Below are positions 18,570 to 27,156 of a DNA stretch of 64,000 nucleotides, in pieces. The stretch's first letter is position 1; the number at the start of each line of letters is the position of its first letter. The stretch spans positions 1 through 64,000 of the forward strand of contig MGTU01000004.1 of the NCBI GenBank assembly GCA_001799615.1, read 5' to 3'. The position numbers and the translations under genes were made by a program. The stretch is from Elusimicrobia bacterium GWA2_61_42 (GTDB taxonomy: Bacteria > Elusimicrobiota > Elusimicrobia > Elusimicrobiales > UBA9959). Below the pieces are notes generated by a model. The model ran no database searches, was not told the origin of the DNA, and saw nothing but the letters and a program-made list of their open reading frames with translations.

Positions 18570-19724
18570 ATGAAAGGATTGTTCTACCATTTCAGCCCCG
18601 CCGGTGATATCGGTCACGGCGTCCACCTGTTCCGGCTGGCCGAGAGCCTGGCCGCGGCCGGGGGGACGGAACTGACCTTGTTGAGGGACGCCGGGGTTTC
18701 CTACCCGCCAGCCTCCGCCTGGAAATACGGCCCCGTCCTTACACTTCCTGAAAATCTTTCTCCCGCGGCCCGCTCACGGAAGATCATATCCGCGCTGCGC
18801 GCCGCCCGGCCGGACTTCCTCGTTACGGCTTTTTTTCCGTTCGGCAGGACCGGCTGCGCCGCCGAGCTGGAGCCCGCGCTGCGTGAGGCCCGCCGCCGGG
18901 GCCTGAAGATCTATTCCACGGTGCCTATGCCGTATTTCTCGCATAACGCGCGCGCGCTGCCGGAGCTGCTGCGCTTCTCCAAATTTTACGACAGGATCTT
19001 CATAAATTCCCCGCTCGGCTACGACCTGCGCTACATGGCGGCGGCGGTGCCGTTCGAAAAGCGGGTTTCCGCGGCCGCTTTCGCCGGCGTTTTTAAAAAA
19101 CTGAAGAACAAGCTTTGTTTCACCGGGTACGTGATGCCAAAAGACAGACCCCGCAGGCCCTCGGGCAGGGGGGGCAAGTTCATACTGGTGCACCGGTTCT
19201 GCGGCCCCACCTCGCCAAATATCGTCACCAGCGCTATCCTCGCCAAGAAATTGCTGAAGACCCGCCTGCCCATGGTCATCGTATCGGGTCCGTCCAGCAC
19301 CTCCGGGGAAATGCGTTCCTGGCGCAGGCTTATCCGCGGCGGCGGCCTGAAGGACGTGCGGCTGCTGAAAGAGACCCCGGCGTTCTTTGAACTGCTTTCC
19401 CGGTGCGCCGTCTCCGTCGGTACGGCCGGCGGCACGGTTTATGAGGCGCTGTACCTTAACAGGAAGAGCGTGCTGATCCCCTTCAAGGGCTTTCCCGGCG
19501 CGGAGCGCTCGGACCAGCTGGCGCGCGCCGCCATGCTCCGCGATCTCGCCGGGGCGGCCGTGCTCGATTATGATGCCCTCACGCCGGCGGCGCTGGCCGG
19601 GGCCGTGGACGCCGCGCTGGACGACCGGTCCCCCGGGTTCGCCGCGCCGCAAGAACTCTTCGACGGCGCCGGGGTGTTCTCCTCGGTCGTGCGGCGGGAC
19701 CTGGAGGGCGCCGGGCTGGCCTGA
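18570..19724 (+). CDS. MurG/UGT-like GT-B glycosyltransferase family protein
   Basis: About 384 residues from the ATG at 18570; a TTG at 18540 overlapping the HxsA stop is an alternative start in the same frame. The N-terminus (FYHFSPAGDIGHGVHLFRLAESLA) resembles the acceptor half of GT-B transferases. The C-terminal half has KFILVHRFCGPTSPN and SVGTAGGTVYEALYLNRKSVLIPF, like the nucleotide-sugar donor site of MurG-type enzymes. Its position directly after the precursor suggests glycosylation of serines in the His-Xaa-Ser tail, but it could act on another substrate. Confidence 0.65.
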   Translation: MKGLFYHFSPAGDIGHGVHLFRLAESLAAAGGTELTLLRDAGVSYPPASAWKYGPVLTLPENLSPAARSRKIISALRAARPDFLVTAFFPFGRTGCAAELEPALREARRRGLKIYSTVPMPYFSHNARALPELLRFSKFYDRIFINSPLGYDLRYMAAAVPFEKRVSAAAFAGVFKKLKNKLCFTGYVMPKDRPRRPSGRGGKFILVHRFCGPTSPNIVTSAILAKKLLKTRLPMVIVSGPSSTSGEMRSWRRLIRGGGLKDVRLLKETPAFFELLSRCAVSVGTAGGTVYEALYLNRKSVLIPFKGFPGAERSDQLARAAMLRDLAGAAVLDYDALTPAALAGAVDAALDDRSPGFAAPQELFDGAGVFSSVVRRDLEGAGLA

Positions 19725-19729
19725 CCCCT

Positions 19730-20698
19730 ATGTTCAAGACCGTCATGCTGGAATTGACCTACAGGTGCAACCTGGCCTGCTCTTTCTGCTACCTGAGGCA
19801 GGGGGGCCGGCTGAACAGCGGCGGCAAAGAGCTGTCGACGGACCAGGTCAAAAAGATAGTCGGGCGTTTCAGGCCCGGCACGGATTTCTATCTTTCCGGC
19901 GGGGAGCCGCTGCTGCGCCGCGATATCGCGGAGATAGCCGCGCATATTAAAAAATCCGGGTCCCGCTTCGGCCTCAATACCAACGGGACGCTGCTGCGCG
20001 GCGAACTGCTGAGGAAAATAGCGGCGCTGGAGCCGGAATACGTCATCTTCTCCCTGCACGGCCCTGAGGCGCTGCACGACAGGCTGGCCGGTAAAAAAGG
20101 CGCCTGGCGCGCGCTGGTGCGCAATATGGCGGCCTTCGCCCGCCTGGCCGGTCCGCGCACGGAAGTCATAGTCAACTGCGTTATCTGCGGTGAGAACGCC
20201 GGCAGCCTGGCCGCGGTCTACCGCATAGCGGCCAGGGCCGGGGCCCACCGCGCTCTGTTCAGTCATCTGCAGTTCCTGAGGCCGGAGGAGGCCGCCGGCT
20301 TAAAGGAAGAGCTCGCCGAAGGCGGCGTGATCACGCCGCCGGCAAAAGGCCGCACTGTGAATGCCGCGCTGGTGGCGGCGCAACTGGCCAAAATACGGGA
20401 GCTGTCCGCCCGGGGGCCGCATTTCGAGGTGAGGCCGCTGCTGGATAAGGAGGGGCTTGAGAAATATTACAACGGGCGCCTGCGGCCTTCCGGAACCTGC
20501 GCCAAAGCTTTGAGCAGCCTTAACGTGGAACCCGACGGCGCGGCGCGCCTGTGCGTCTCCTACGGGCTGAAGATAGGTGATGCCCTTGCAACAGGGCTGG
20601 GCGCGATGCGCGCGCGCAAGAAAAAGCTGTTAGGCGGCGCGCTGCCTCCGGGCTGCGCGCGCTGCTGCCACAGGTTCGATATTTTCAGGTATTTCTAA
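19730..20698 (+). CDS. Radical SAM protein with C-terminal auxiliary Cys cluster
   Basis: 322 residues. CNLACSFC at Cys13/17/20 and GGEP at 57-60; FSLHGPEALHDRLAGKKGAW is the usual mid-core strand. The C-terminus has GTCAKAL, RLCVSYG and GCARCCHRF, a SPASM/twitch-like set of cysteines. It is last in the Hxs operon, five bases after the glycosyltransferase-like gene, and so is a candidate second maturase in place of HxsC. I do not recognise it as HxsC. Its last 14 bases overlap the convergent rSAM gene. Confidence 0.8.
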   Translation: MFKTVMLELTYRCNLACSFCYLRQGGRLNSGGKELSTDQVKKIVGRFRPGTDFYLSGGEPLLRRDIAEIAAHIKKSGSRFGLNTNGTLLRGELLRKIAALEPEYVIFSLHGPEALHDRLAGKKGAWRALVRNMAAFARLAGPRTEVIVNCVICGENAGSLAAVYRIAARAGAHRALFSHLQFLRPEEAAGLKEELAEGGVITPPAKGRTVNAALVAAQLAKIRELSARGPHFEVRPLLDKEGLEKYYNGRLRPSGTCAKALSSLNVEPDGAARLCVSYGLKIGDALATGLGAMRARKKKLLGGALPPGCARCCHRFDIFRYF

Positions 20699-22025
20699 GC
20701 CGGGGTTCCGGCATCCAGGGGTCCGGGGAGGAATATTTCCCCCGGGCCTTTTTTGCGGCCGCGCGGCTGCCGCCCAGGCATTTAAGCAGGTAGTCGCAGC
20801 CGCGGCAGGCGCGGGGCAGCCCGGCCGTGGAATTTATTTTCTTCAAGGCGGCCGAACGCCACGCTTTGCCGAGGTCCGCGCCGAGGTTCTCCTCGATATA
20901 ATAGCTGGGCTTGAAAAAACCCCGCGGGTCGAAGACCAGGCGCGTGTGCCCGTCGTCATAGGCCGCGCCCAGGAGGTTCATTCTCTGCTGTTCCGGCACC
21001 AGGCAAAGCGGCAGCGGGTTGGCCAGCACGATGCGCAAAGCGGCGGATCCGGCGGCCGCGATCAGCGAGGAAAGTTTTCTGAAGCTCTCCGGCCCCGGCG
21101 TTAATCCCGCGGCCCGTTCCTTTCCGCGGCCATCCGGCATCGGGCGGTAGATCTCCCAGATGTCGGCCTTCAAGCGCCTGGCCAGGCGGAGATATGCGCT
21201 GAAGCCGGCCATCAATTCCTCAGAGGCCACCGTGCCCAGCCGGAAAACCGGCACCCGGGCCCTGAGCAGCTTCATATTGGCCAGCTTCACCTTGAAATCT
21301 CCGCCGGTGGCGGCTTTTTCACCGGCCGCGGAAACCGCCTGCAGCGAGACCAGGACGTTGTCGATGAAAGGCGCGGCCGCTTTGAAAAGCTCCGGGTCCG
21401 GCAGGGCCGCGTTGGTGTTGACCAAGGTGTAGAGGCCGGCGGCCTTGGCCGCTTTAAGCAGCGGCAGCAGGCTGGCGCTGAGAAAGGGCTCCCCGCCGGT
21501 AAAACGCACGTTCCTGACGCCGAGTTCTCGCGCGCCGCGCAGAACTTCGCGCAGCGCGTCCAGCGGCTGCGTCTCGTCCGAGGCGGAAGCGAAACAAAGG
21601 CGGCAGTTCAGGTTGCATTTCTTGGTCAGTTCGAAAACTATTTCGGAGGGCGCCGGCAGCACCGGCTTCAGCAGGCCTCGGGGCGCCGCGTCGAAGCCGC
21701 TCCCCTTTTTCAGCCCGGGGCAGGCCGCCTTCATGCGGCAGGCCGCGCAGGCGCTGATGCGCTTATACCGGGCCCCGGCTTTCTTCCGGTAAAGCGCGTG
21801 GTCCCAGGCGTCCGGCATAAAACAAAAAGGCGCGTCTTCCAAAAAAACGTTGAAGTGCGGTTCCAGCCCGTTGAGCGCCCGGTAGAGGATATCCCTGGCC
21901 GCGGGCCGCGCCGCGCGGCCGTCCAGCTTCAGCCGCACCGTGCGGGCGCGGCCGTCTATCCAAAACAGTATGCCTTCGGCCTTGAGGGCCGCGGCTATGG
22001 CGGCGGCGTTCAGGCCAGGCGCCAT
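20685..22025 (-). CDS. Radical SAM protein with an orphan rSAM tail fused at its N-terminus
   Basis: 446 residues. The canonical motif CNLNCRLC sits late, at Cys137/141/144, followed by FTGGEP and a C-terminal CRGCDYLLKCLGG. The first 105 residues carry APFCFM and CAACRMKAAC (Cys93/96/102, CxxCx5C), the same arrangement as the C-terminal tails of the neighbouring rSAM proteins. So the protein appears to be tail + complete rSAM + tail. Its start overlaps the upstream gene by 16 bases (last of a five-gene minus operon), and its 3' end overlaps the convergent gene by 14 bases. Substrate unknown. Confidence 0.8.
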   Translation of the reverse strand: MAPGLNAAAIAAALKAEGILFWIDGRARTVRLKLDGRAARPAARDILYRALNGLEPHFNVFLEDAPFCFMPDAWDHALYRKKAGARYKRISACAACRMKAACPGLKKGSGFDAAPRGLLKPVLPAPSEIVFELTKKCNLNCRLCFASASDETQPLDALREVLRGARELGVRNVRFTGGEPFLSASLLPLLKAAKAAGLYTLVNTNAALPDPELFKAAAPFIDNVLVSLQAVSAAGEKAATGGDFKVKLANMKLLRARVPVFRLGTVASEELMAGFSAYLRLARRLKADIWEIYRPMPDGRGKERAAGLTPGPESFRKLSSLIAAAGSAALRIVLANPLPLCLVPEQQRMNLLGAAYDDGHTRLVFDPRGFFKPSYYIEENLGADLGKAWRSAALKKINSTAGLPRACRGCDYLLKCLGGSRAAAKKARGKYSSPDPWMPEPRLRNT

Positions 22026-23158
22026 ATATAACCGCCTTTTTCAAAGTCGCGCCGAACCAGGCCTTTTTTCTCCAGGGCCTGCCCGGTGGAAAGCACATTG
22101 GCGCCGTCGCGGCAGTCCTGGCACAGAGGAATGGCCGCGGCCAGCTCCAGTACGCGGCGCGTGCCGACCCGGTTCTCCGTCTTTAATATTTCCATGAAGC
22201 AGCTTTCCATGGCGTTGAGGTAGCCTTTGAGCGGCTTGGGCGGAGGCGCCTGTTTTGTCTGCGCAGCCCGGCCGATCCCTTTCCAGCCGAAAAGCCGCAG
22301 ATAGGTTTTATCGAGGCCCCGGCATTTTTTCCTGAAAGAGCAGGCCGGGCAGGGCGGCCCCTGCTCTTTAGAGCCGGCCGTGTTCTTGTCCAGATCCCAG
22401 GAAAAACCGAGGGGGGAATAAATAGCGGTGTTGAACTTGTACAAATCCACGGCTTTGCCGCCGTGCCGGCCCAGCGCGCAGGGCGGCATGTTCAAAGCCT
22501 TTATGTCCCCATCCAGGCCCGAGGCGGACGCGAGGTCCAGGGCTTTCTGCACGAAGGTGGCCGCCTGCGGCAGGGGCACGCCGTGCCGCCTGTAATTCCT
22601 GAGCATGCTGCCCGAGTACCTGGGGTAGATCAGCACAAAGCCGGTTACGCCGCGGCGCATGAAGAAAGCCAGCGCGGCGGGCAGGGAGCGGTAGTTGCTC
22701 CTGGTTATCAGCAGGTTGACGCCCACGGCCAGGCGCAGGGCCAGCATGTTGTCCAGCCCGCGCAGGCTGGCGGCGAAAGCCCCGGCTTTGCCGGTGAGCG
22801 CGTCGTGAACGGCGGGCTTATGGCCGAGGAAAGTGAATTTGCAGACGCTGAGCCCGGCTTTGGCCAGCGACCTTGCCAGGGCGGCGTCTGCCAGCTTCAT
22901 GCCGTTGGTCTGCAGGCGCACCGCCTTGAAGCCCACTTTCCTGGCGGCGGCCACCAGCGAGGGCAGGTCGCGGCGCAGCAAAGCTTCTCCGCCGGAAAAC
23001 CCCAGGCGCTTGTAGCCGGCCTTGCGGGCGCCGTAGATGCGCTTCACCGCCTCGGCCGCCGAGGTCCTGGCCCCAGGGCTGAAATCGCTCTGGGAGCAGA
23101 ACCTGCAGGCGAGGTCGCAGTTATGGTTGAGAATTATCTCGTAGCAGTCTTTGGCCAT
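22010..23158 (-). CDS. Radical SAM protein with winged-helix-like C-terminal extension
   Basis: 382 residues from the ATG at 23158, which overlaps the upstream gene's stop (ATGA); the frame stays open further 5' but that reads through the neighbour. Motif CDLACRFC at Cys14/18/21; GGEA replaces GGEP. MPPCALGRH and CPACSFRKKC form the four-Cys tail. About 70 extra residues follow, with LCQDCRDG and a helical, KGLVRRDFEKGGYIWRLA ending that resembles a small winged-helix fold. Such an extension could bind a peptide or nucleic acid; this is inference. Confidence 0.8.
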   Translation of the reverse strand: MAKDCYEIILNHNCDLACRFCSQSDFSPGARTSAAEAVKRIYGARKAGYKRLGFSGGEALLRRDLPSLVAAARKVGFKAVRLQTNGMKLADAALARSLAKAGLSVCKFTFLGHKPAVHDALTGKAGAFAASLRGLDNMLALRLAVGVNLLITRSNYRSLPAALAFFMRRGVTGFVLIYPRYSGSMLRNYRRHGVPLPQAATFVQKALDLASASGLDGDIKALNMPPCALGRHGGKAVDLYKFNTAIYSPLGFSWDLDKNTAGSKEQGPPCPACSFRKKCRGLDKTYLRLFGWKGIGRAAQTKQAPPPKPLKGYLNAMESCFMEILKTENRVGTRRVLELAAAIPLCQDCRDGANVLSTGQALEKKGLVRRDFEKGGYIWRLA

Positions 23159-24069
23159 CAGGGCTTCTTCCGGGCCGGAACCGGCTTGAATTCTTTCCAG
23201 CCGTAGAGCTCGGGGTATTCGCGCCACGGGCCCTCGCAGCGCCCGAAATAGGAACACTTCGGGCAGCGCGGCCCGCGGGCTTTGCCTTCGTCCCTGCGGT
23301 AGACCGCGTAATCTTTTATGAACCGGTCCGCGTCGGCCACCGGGCCCGCGGGGATCATGCTCTCGGCCACGCAATTCTCGTAGCCTTTCATCAGGCAGAA
23401 GGGGATGGCTTCGGTATAGCAGGGGATGCCGCGCTTGAGGCCCAGGTCCAAAGCTTTTTTCACGTACGGCATCACGGCGGTCTTGCGCGGCACCAGGGTT
23501 TTTTTATTCTCGGCCGCCGTGCCCACTATGTGCACGAAGGCGAACTGGTACTGCTTTACGCCCAGCCGTATCAGCAGGGCGGCGATGGCGGGCAGCTCCT
23601 TGTAATTGGCGGCGGTTATGACGGTATTGGTGATAACGGGCAGGCCGGTCTTTACGGCGTTGGAGATGCCTGTCACGCTCTGCGGAAAACTGCCGGCGGA
23701 GCCGGTCAGCGCGTCGTGCGTGGCGGGCGTGGCGCCGTGCAGGCTCGGCCCGAACTCTGTCAGCCCGGCCTTTACCAGGTCGGCGCAAAAGCCCGGATAA
23801 GCCAGCGTGCGGCCGTTGGTCTGCAGCTGGATGCTGGTAAAGCCCGTCTTTTTCGCCTGCTGCACGAGGCTCAGCACGGCCGGGTGCAGGCTGGGCTCCC
23901 CGCCGGTGAAGACGACGCCCCTGACGCCGTCCTTCCAGGCTTTCTTCAGTTCGGCGGCCACGGTCTTCGCCGGCCGGTCCGGGTACATGTCGCGCTTATG
24001 CCCCTGCGCGCAAAAGAGGCAGAGGTTGTTGCAGCGGAAACTGATCTTAATGTCTATGCGTTTATTCAT
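23158..24069 (-). CDS. Radical SAM protein with four-Cys tail
   Basis: 303 residues. CNNLCLFC at Cys13/17/20, FTGGEP at 54-59, SLHGATPATHDALTGSAGSF mid-core, then IPFCLMKGYENC and CPKCSYFGRCEG (CxxCx5C). It is the most canonical member of the local four-Cys-tail family. Third gene of the minus operon, overlapped by the next gene and 15 bases after the B12-type gene. Substrate unknown. Confidence 0.85.
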   Translation of the reverse strand: MNKRIDIKISFRCNNLCLFCAQGHKRDMYPDRPAKTVAAELKKAWKDGVRGVVFTGGEPSLHPAVLSLVQQAKKTGFTSIQLQTNGRTLAYPGFCADLVKAGLTEFGPSLHGATPATHDALTGSAGSFPQSVTGISNAVKTGLPVITNTVITAANYKELPAIAALLIRLGVKQYQFAFVHIVGTAAENKKTLVPRKTAVMPYVKKALDLGLKRGIPCYTEAIPFCLMKGYENCVAESMIPAGPVADADRFIKDYAVYRRDEGKARGPRCPKCSYFGRCEGPWREYPELYGWKEFKPVPARKKP

Positions 24070-24084
24070 GGCTGTGCTTGCGGC

Positions 24085-25899
24085 TCACCGGGGCGCGGAC
24101 CGGGTATCTTCGCGCTTGCCCAGGAAAGGAGTGTTCTTGAGGGGCTGAAAAATGCGCATGTCCTTTTCCTTGCTGAAACTCGTCCGGAAATCGTCCATGA
24201 AGAAGTTCAGGTTGTACGGCTTGAACTTCAGGGTCAGGATCTTGACCATTTTCCTGATCAGCTCTTTGTTGTCGTGCCCGAGCTTGTCGTAAAGGCACAT
24301 CAATAAATACAAATGTTCGTTGCCGATCGCCCTGAAAGTCGCGACGGAATCTATTTTGCCGGCGACGGCCTTGGTGGATTCTATGATCTGCCGGTTCTTC
24401 TCCTCCCATTTCAGTCCGCCGACCTCGTCGAACTTCAAAGAATACTGCTCTATGATCCTGTAGATAGGGTAGAAGAAATTCATGAACTGCAGCGGCGGGT
24501 AGGGCAGCACTTTAACGCCGAACCTGGCCTGTTCGCGGTTGATCCGCGAATTGGGGTACAGGTAAAAAGGGTTGAGGGTGTAGATGTCCACGAACTCCTT
24601 GATGCTGTCGATGTGCCGGAGGGTGGCGTCCACGTCCTTCTGGGTCTCGGTGGGGAAGCCCGCGATCAGCTCGATATGGTTCCAGATGCCTATCTTGTGG
24701 GAATATTCCAGGAGCCGGCGGGCCTTTTCCACCGTGATGCCCTTGTTGACGTAATTCAGCAGCCGCTGGCTGCCGGTTTCCACGCCGAAGGCCAGCTTTA
24801 CGGCGCCGGCGGCCTTCATTTTATCCAGCAGGTGCTCGTCCATCACCCGCAGGTTCGCGCAGTCGAACCATTTCAGGTCCAGCTTGTGCCGGATCATGCG
24901 GTCGCAAAGCTCCTCCGCCTGCTTGTAATGGTTGTTGAAGGAGGAATTTACGAAATAAACGCCGGTGGCGCCTTTCTCTTTCAGCGCGGAAAGCTCGTCG
25001 ATGACCTGGTCGACCGATTTTATGACCGGCGGCAGCTTGTTGTTGTTCTCGCAGAAAGCGCAGGCGCCCGGGCAGGTAAATTCGAAAACATAAGGCACGA
25101 TCAGGTACCGCTTGTCGTTCTTCACCAGCTTTTTAATGAAAGGGAAATCCGAGTTGTACCTGGCGAACAGCTGGCTGTCGCTGACCTTGTACTTCTCCAG
25201 GATATGGTCCTCGTAGCGGGCGGGCGGGGCGTAGGGCCTGCGGGCCCCGTCGCCTTTGTAATTGCGCAGCTTGCCGGCCTTCCTGACCACGGTGCCGGTG
25301 AAGGCGGCCTTTTCCCCGGCGACGTCCTTGGCTATCTCCAGCAAAGCTTTCTCGCCCCAGTCAGCGTACACGCCGTAGTCGAAACAGGGGTACCGCCTCA
25401 TCAGGTGGAAATACGCCTCTTTCGGCAGGCCCCGGTAGCCGATGACGGTCCTGGCCCCGAATTTCTTCCTGACCGCGTGCGCCAGCAGGGCGGAAAAATT
25501 CAGGATCAGCGGCTCCGCCCTGATGTCCACCAGGGTTATCCCCACCAGGTCGGACTTTTGGAGACGCAGTTCTTTGACCAGGAGCCTGCCCATACGGTCG
25601 TACTTCAGCCGCAGTTTTTCGGGGGCTTTGCCGCTGACGTACGCCGGCACGAGTTCTTTGTCGAATAAAAGCGCGGTCTGCTCCGGGCTGAACAAGTGCT
25701 GTACCCTGTCGAACCAGTCCTTTTCCGCGTCTACCTGGATGGCCGTGTGGCCGCCCGCGATCAGGGCGTCGGCCAGGACGGCGATGGTCAGGTTCGGCGG
25801 GGGGACCGGCTCGGAGATCTTCTGATCGCCGGGCGGGTAGACCAGGGTGATGGTAAGCGGCTTTTTGGGCGAGCCGGTATTTGCCGCGTGTTTTTTCAT
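24085..25899 (-). CDS. B12-type (cobalamin-binding-domain) radical SAM protein
   Basis: 604 residues. The N-terminal half (about 15-215) is a Rossmann-like B12-binding-type domain (LTITLVYPPGDQ, VGITLVDIRAEP) but shows no DxHxxG lower-ligand motif. The rSAM motif CPGACAFC is at Cys276/280/283; GVETGSQRLLNYVNKG and AGFPTETQKDVD follow as in this family. Long for the family because of the region at 60-115. Overlaps the upstream rSAM (25896) by ATGA. Members of this class do C-methylation or rearrangements; the substrate here is unknown. Confidence 0.85.
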   Translation of the reverse strand: MKKHAANTGSPKKPLTITLVYPPGDQKISEPVPPPNLTIAVLADALIAGGHTAIQVDAEKDWFDRVQHLFSPEQTALLFDKELVPAYVSGKAPEKLRLKYDRMGRLLVKELRLQKSDLVGITLVDIRAEPLILNFSALLAHAVRKKFGARTVIGYRGLPKEAYFHLMRRYPCFDYGVYADWGEKALLEIAKDVAGEKAAFTGTVVRKAGKLRNYKGDGARRPYAPPARYEDHILEKYKVSDSQLFARYNSDFPFIKKLVKNDKRYLIVPYVFEFTCPGACAFCENNNKLPPVIKSVDQVIDELSALKEKGATGVYFVNSSFNNHYKQAEELCDRMIRHKLDLKWFDCANLRVMDEHLLDKMKAAGAVKLAFGVETGSQRLLNYVNKGITVEKARRLLEYSHKIGIWNHIELIAGFPTETQKDVDATLRHIDSIKEFVDIYTLNPFYLYPNSRINREQARFGVKVLPYPPLQFMNFFYPIYRIIEQYSLKFDEVGGLKWEEKNRQIIESTKAVAGKIDSVATFRAIGNEHLYLLMCLYDKLGHDNKELIRKMVKILTLKFKPYNLNFFMDDFRTSFSKEKDMRIFQPLKNTPFLGKREDTRSAPR

Positions 25900-26873
25900 T
25901 TGTGCCGGTGGTAGCCGAGCGCGGCTTTGAGCAGCGGCGCCAGGCCGCGCATGTTGATGTCCGCCTTGTGCTTCGACGCCGCGTAGGCGGCCGCCGTGCC
26001 TTCCTTGAGGGCGAGCAGGCGCCGCGCGTCTTCGAACAGGTATTTCACCGAGTCCTCGGAGTGGCTGAAGCAGACGCGGTCGAAGCCCAGCTTCTTGAAC
26101 GTTCTTATGAAAAGAGGAACCTCGTGGATGTTCTCCGGGACTACGGTCATGTGGCCCTGCAGGTGAACCCTGTCCGGCAGGGCCTGCCTGTATTTTCTTA
26201 TGCTGCGCACGCTCTTCATCACTTTGTCCCAGCTGGACCCGACGTTCACCCGTTCATGCGTTTTTTTGGTGGCCGCGTTGAGGGAGACGTAGAGGAACCG
26301 GGAGTGGCGGGCGATCTTGCGGGCCCACTCGTCGTTGATCAGCGTGCCGTTGGAAATGAAAGAGACTTTTTTGCCCAGCGCGGCCGCGTAGTCGAAGAAC
26401 TCCCTGGCCGCCGGGATGAACAAAGGCTCCCCGCCCACCAGCTCTATGCCCTCGAACGGGCGCAAATCCAGCGGCTTCAGGTCGGCCATGCCGAGGGACC
26501 TCGTATTGCGGTGGTCCTGCACGCACATCACGCATTTAATGTTGCACAGCTCGCCGAAACGCAGCGTCAGGATCTTGAGGTTCTCGTAGGGGGAGGTCAG
26601 GGGCTTCGCCGGCGAAGGCGGCGGCAGCGCGGCTTTCTGCAGCACGTGGCAGCGTTCGTAGCATTTGAGCGCCCCGTTAAGGGAGTCTTTGCGCAGCTTC
26701 CTGGCGGCGGCGGAGTTCCAGATGCGGCGCAGCGGGGCCTTGTGAATATCGCCGAAAGACAGGGCGCAGGCGCAGCAGCAGGCGTAGACCTTGCCGTTCT
26801 GGTCTATGCCTATTTCGTCCCAAAGCTTGGGGCAGTAGGTGCTTTCGGGCCGGCGGCCATGGGTGGGAGTCAT
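25896..26873 (-). CDS. Radical SAM protein with SPASM-like cysteines at the N-terminus
   Basis: 325 residues, first gene of the minus operon. The SAM motif CNIKCVMC is at Cys110/114/117 and GGEP follows. Before it lie Cys14, a CCCAC block (Cys32-36) after a DQNGKVYAC strand, and CYERC (Cys71/75); this is the order found in SPASM domains, which normally follow the core. No Cys-rich tail is left at the C-terminus. It thus looks permuted. Together with the attenuator-like leader upstream, it is the entry gene of the operon. Confidence 0.8.
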   Translation of the reverse strand: MTPTHGRRPESTYCPKLWDEIGIDQNGKVYACCCACALSFGDIHKAPLRRIWNSAAARKLRKDSLNGALKCYERCHVLQKAALPPPSPAKPLTSPYENLKILTLRFGELCNIKCVMCVQDHRNTRSLGMADLKPLDLRPFEGIELVGGEPLFIPAAREFFDYAAALGKKVSFISNGTLINDEWARKIARHSRFLYVSLNAATKKTHERVNVGSSWDKVMKSVRSIRKYRQALPDRVHLQGHMTVVPENIHEVPLFIRTFKKLGFDRVCFSHSEDSVKYLFEDARRLLALKEGTAAAYAASKHKADINMRGLAPLLKAALGYHRHK

Positions 26874-26921
26874 TGAAATGTTCTTGACCCTGCGTACACG
26901 AGCTGGTCTTTGTCTTTGCCG

Positions 26922-26947
26922 AAAAAAAGACCGCCGGAACCCGGCGG
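26922..26947 (-). terminator. Intrinsic terminator in the leader of the minus-strand rSAM operon
   Basis: Read on the minus strand: CCGCCGG, GTT loop, CCGGCGG, then TCTTTTTTT. It lies about 50 bases before the first start codon (26873) of the same strand and downstream of a plausible promoter, so it should end transcription early unless prevented. On the plus strand there is no U-run. Confidence 0.6.
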
Positions 26948-27047
26948 CCGGAGCTATCCGCGCCTGAAGCCTCCGGTCCCTAGCTCAAATACGCGAAAAA
27001 CGGAGTCTCCTGCACTAATGATACATAAAGCCCAGTATTTCGGTCAA
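26948..27047 (-). promoter_or_regulatory. Promoter and folded leader of the minus-strand rSAM operon
   Basis: On the minus strand, TTGACC (27047-27042), an 18-base spacer and TATCAT (27023-27018) form a good sigma-70-type promoter. The leader then has two overlapping pairings: GAGCTA (26986-26981) with TAGCTC (26956-26951), or CCGGAG (26976-26971) with CTCCGG (26953-26948). They cannot form together, and both precede the intrinsic terminator. That is the layout of an attenuator or riboswitch. No known riboswitch class was recognised. Confidence 0.4.
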
Positions 27048-27058
27048 CTTCAACCCTT

Positions 27059-27078
27059 TATAATTATTATGTTACAAT
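27059..27078 (+). promoter_or_regulatory. Candidate -10 elements for the U32 operon
   Basis: TATAAT at 27059-27064 and TACAAT at 27073-27078 in an AT-rich stretch about 80-95 bases before the U32 start. No convincing -35 is seen. The region is divergent with the minus-strand rSAM operon promoter. Confidence 0.3.
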
Positions 27079-27156
27079 AAAATACGCGTTTAACAAGCCG
27101 CGGGCAAAAAAATCCTTATTTTTATGGGTCTTTTGCCGGGGATAGACTCCATTCTT

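Noticed and set aside
26922-27000. Resemblance to GEMM (cyclic di-GMP) riboswitch on either strand
   Set aside because: The conserved A-rich and tetraloop-receptor parts are missing, and pairing does not match; only parts of the sequence look similar.
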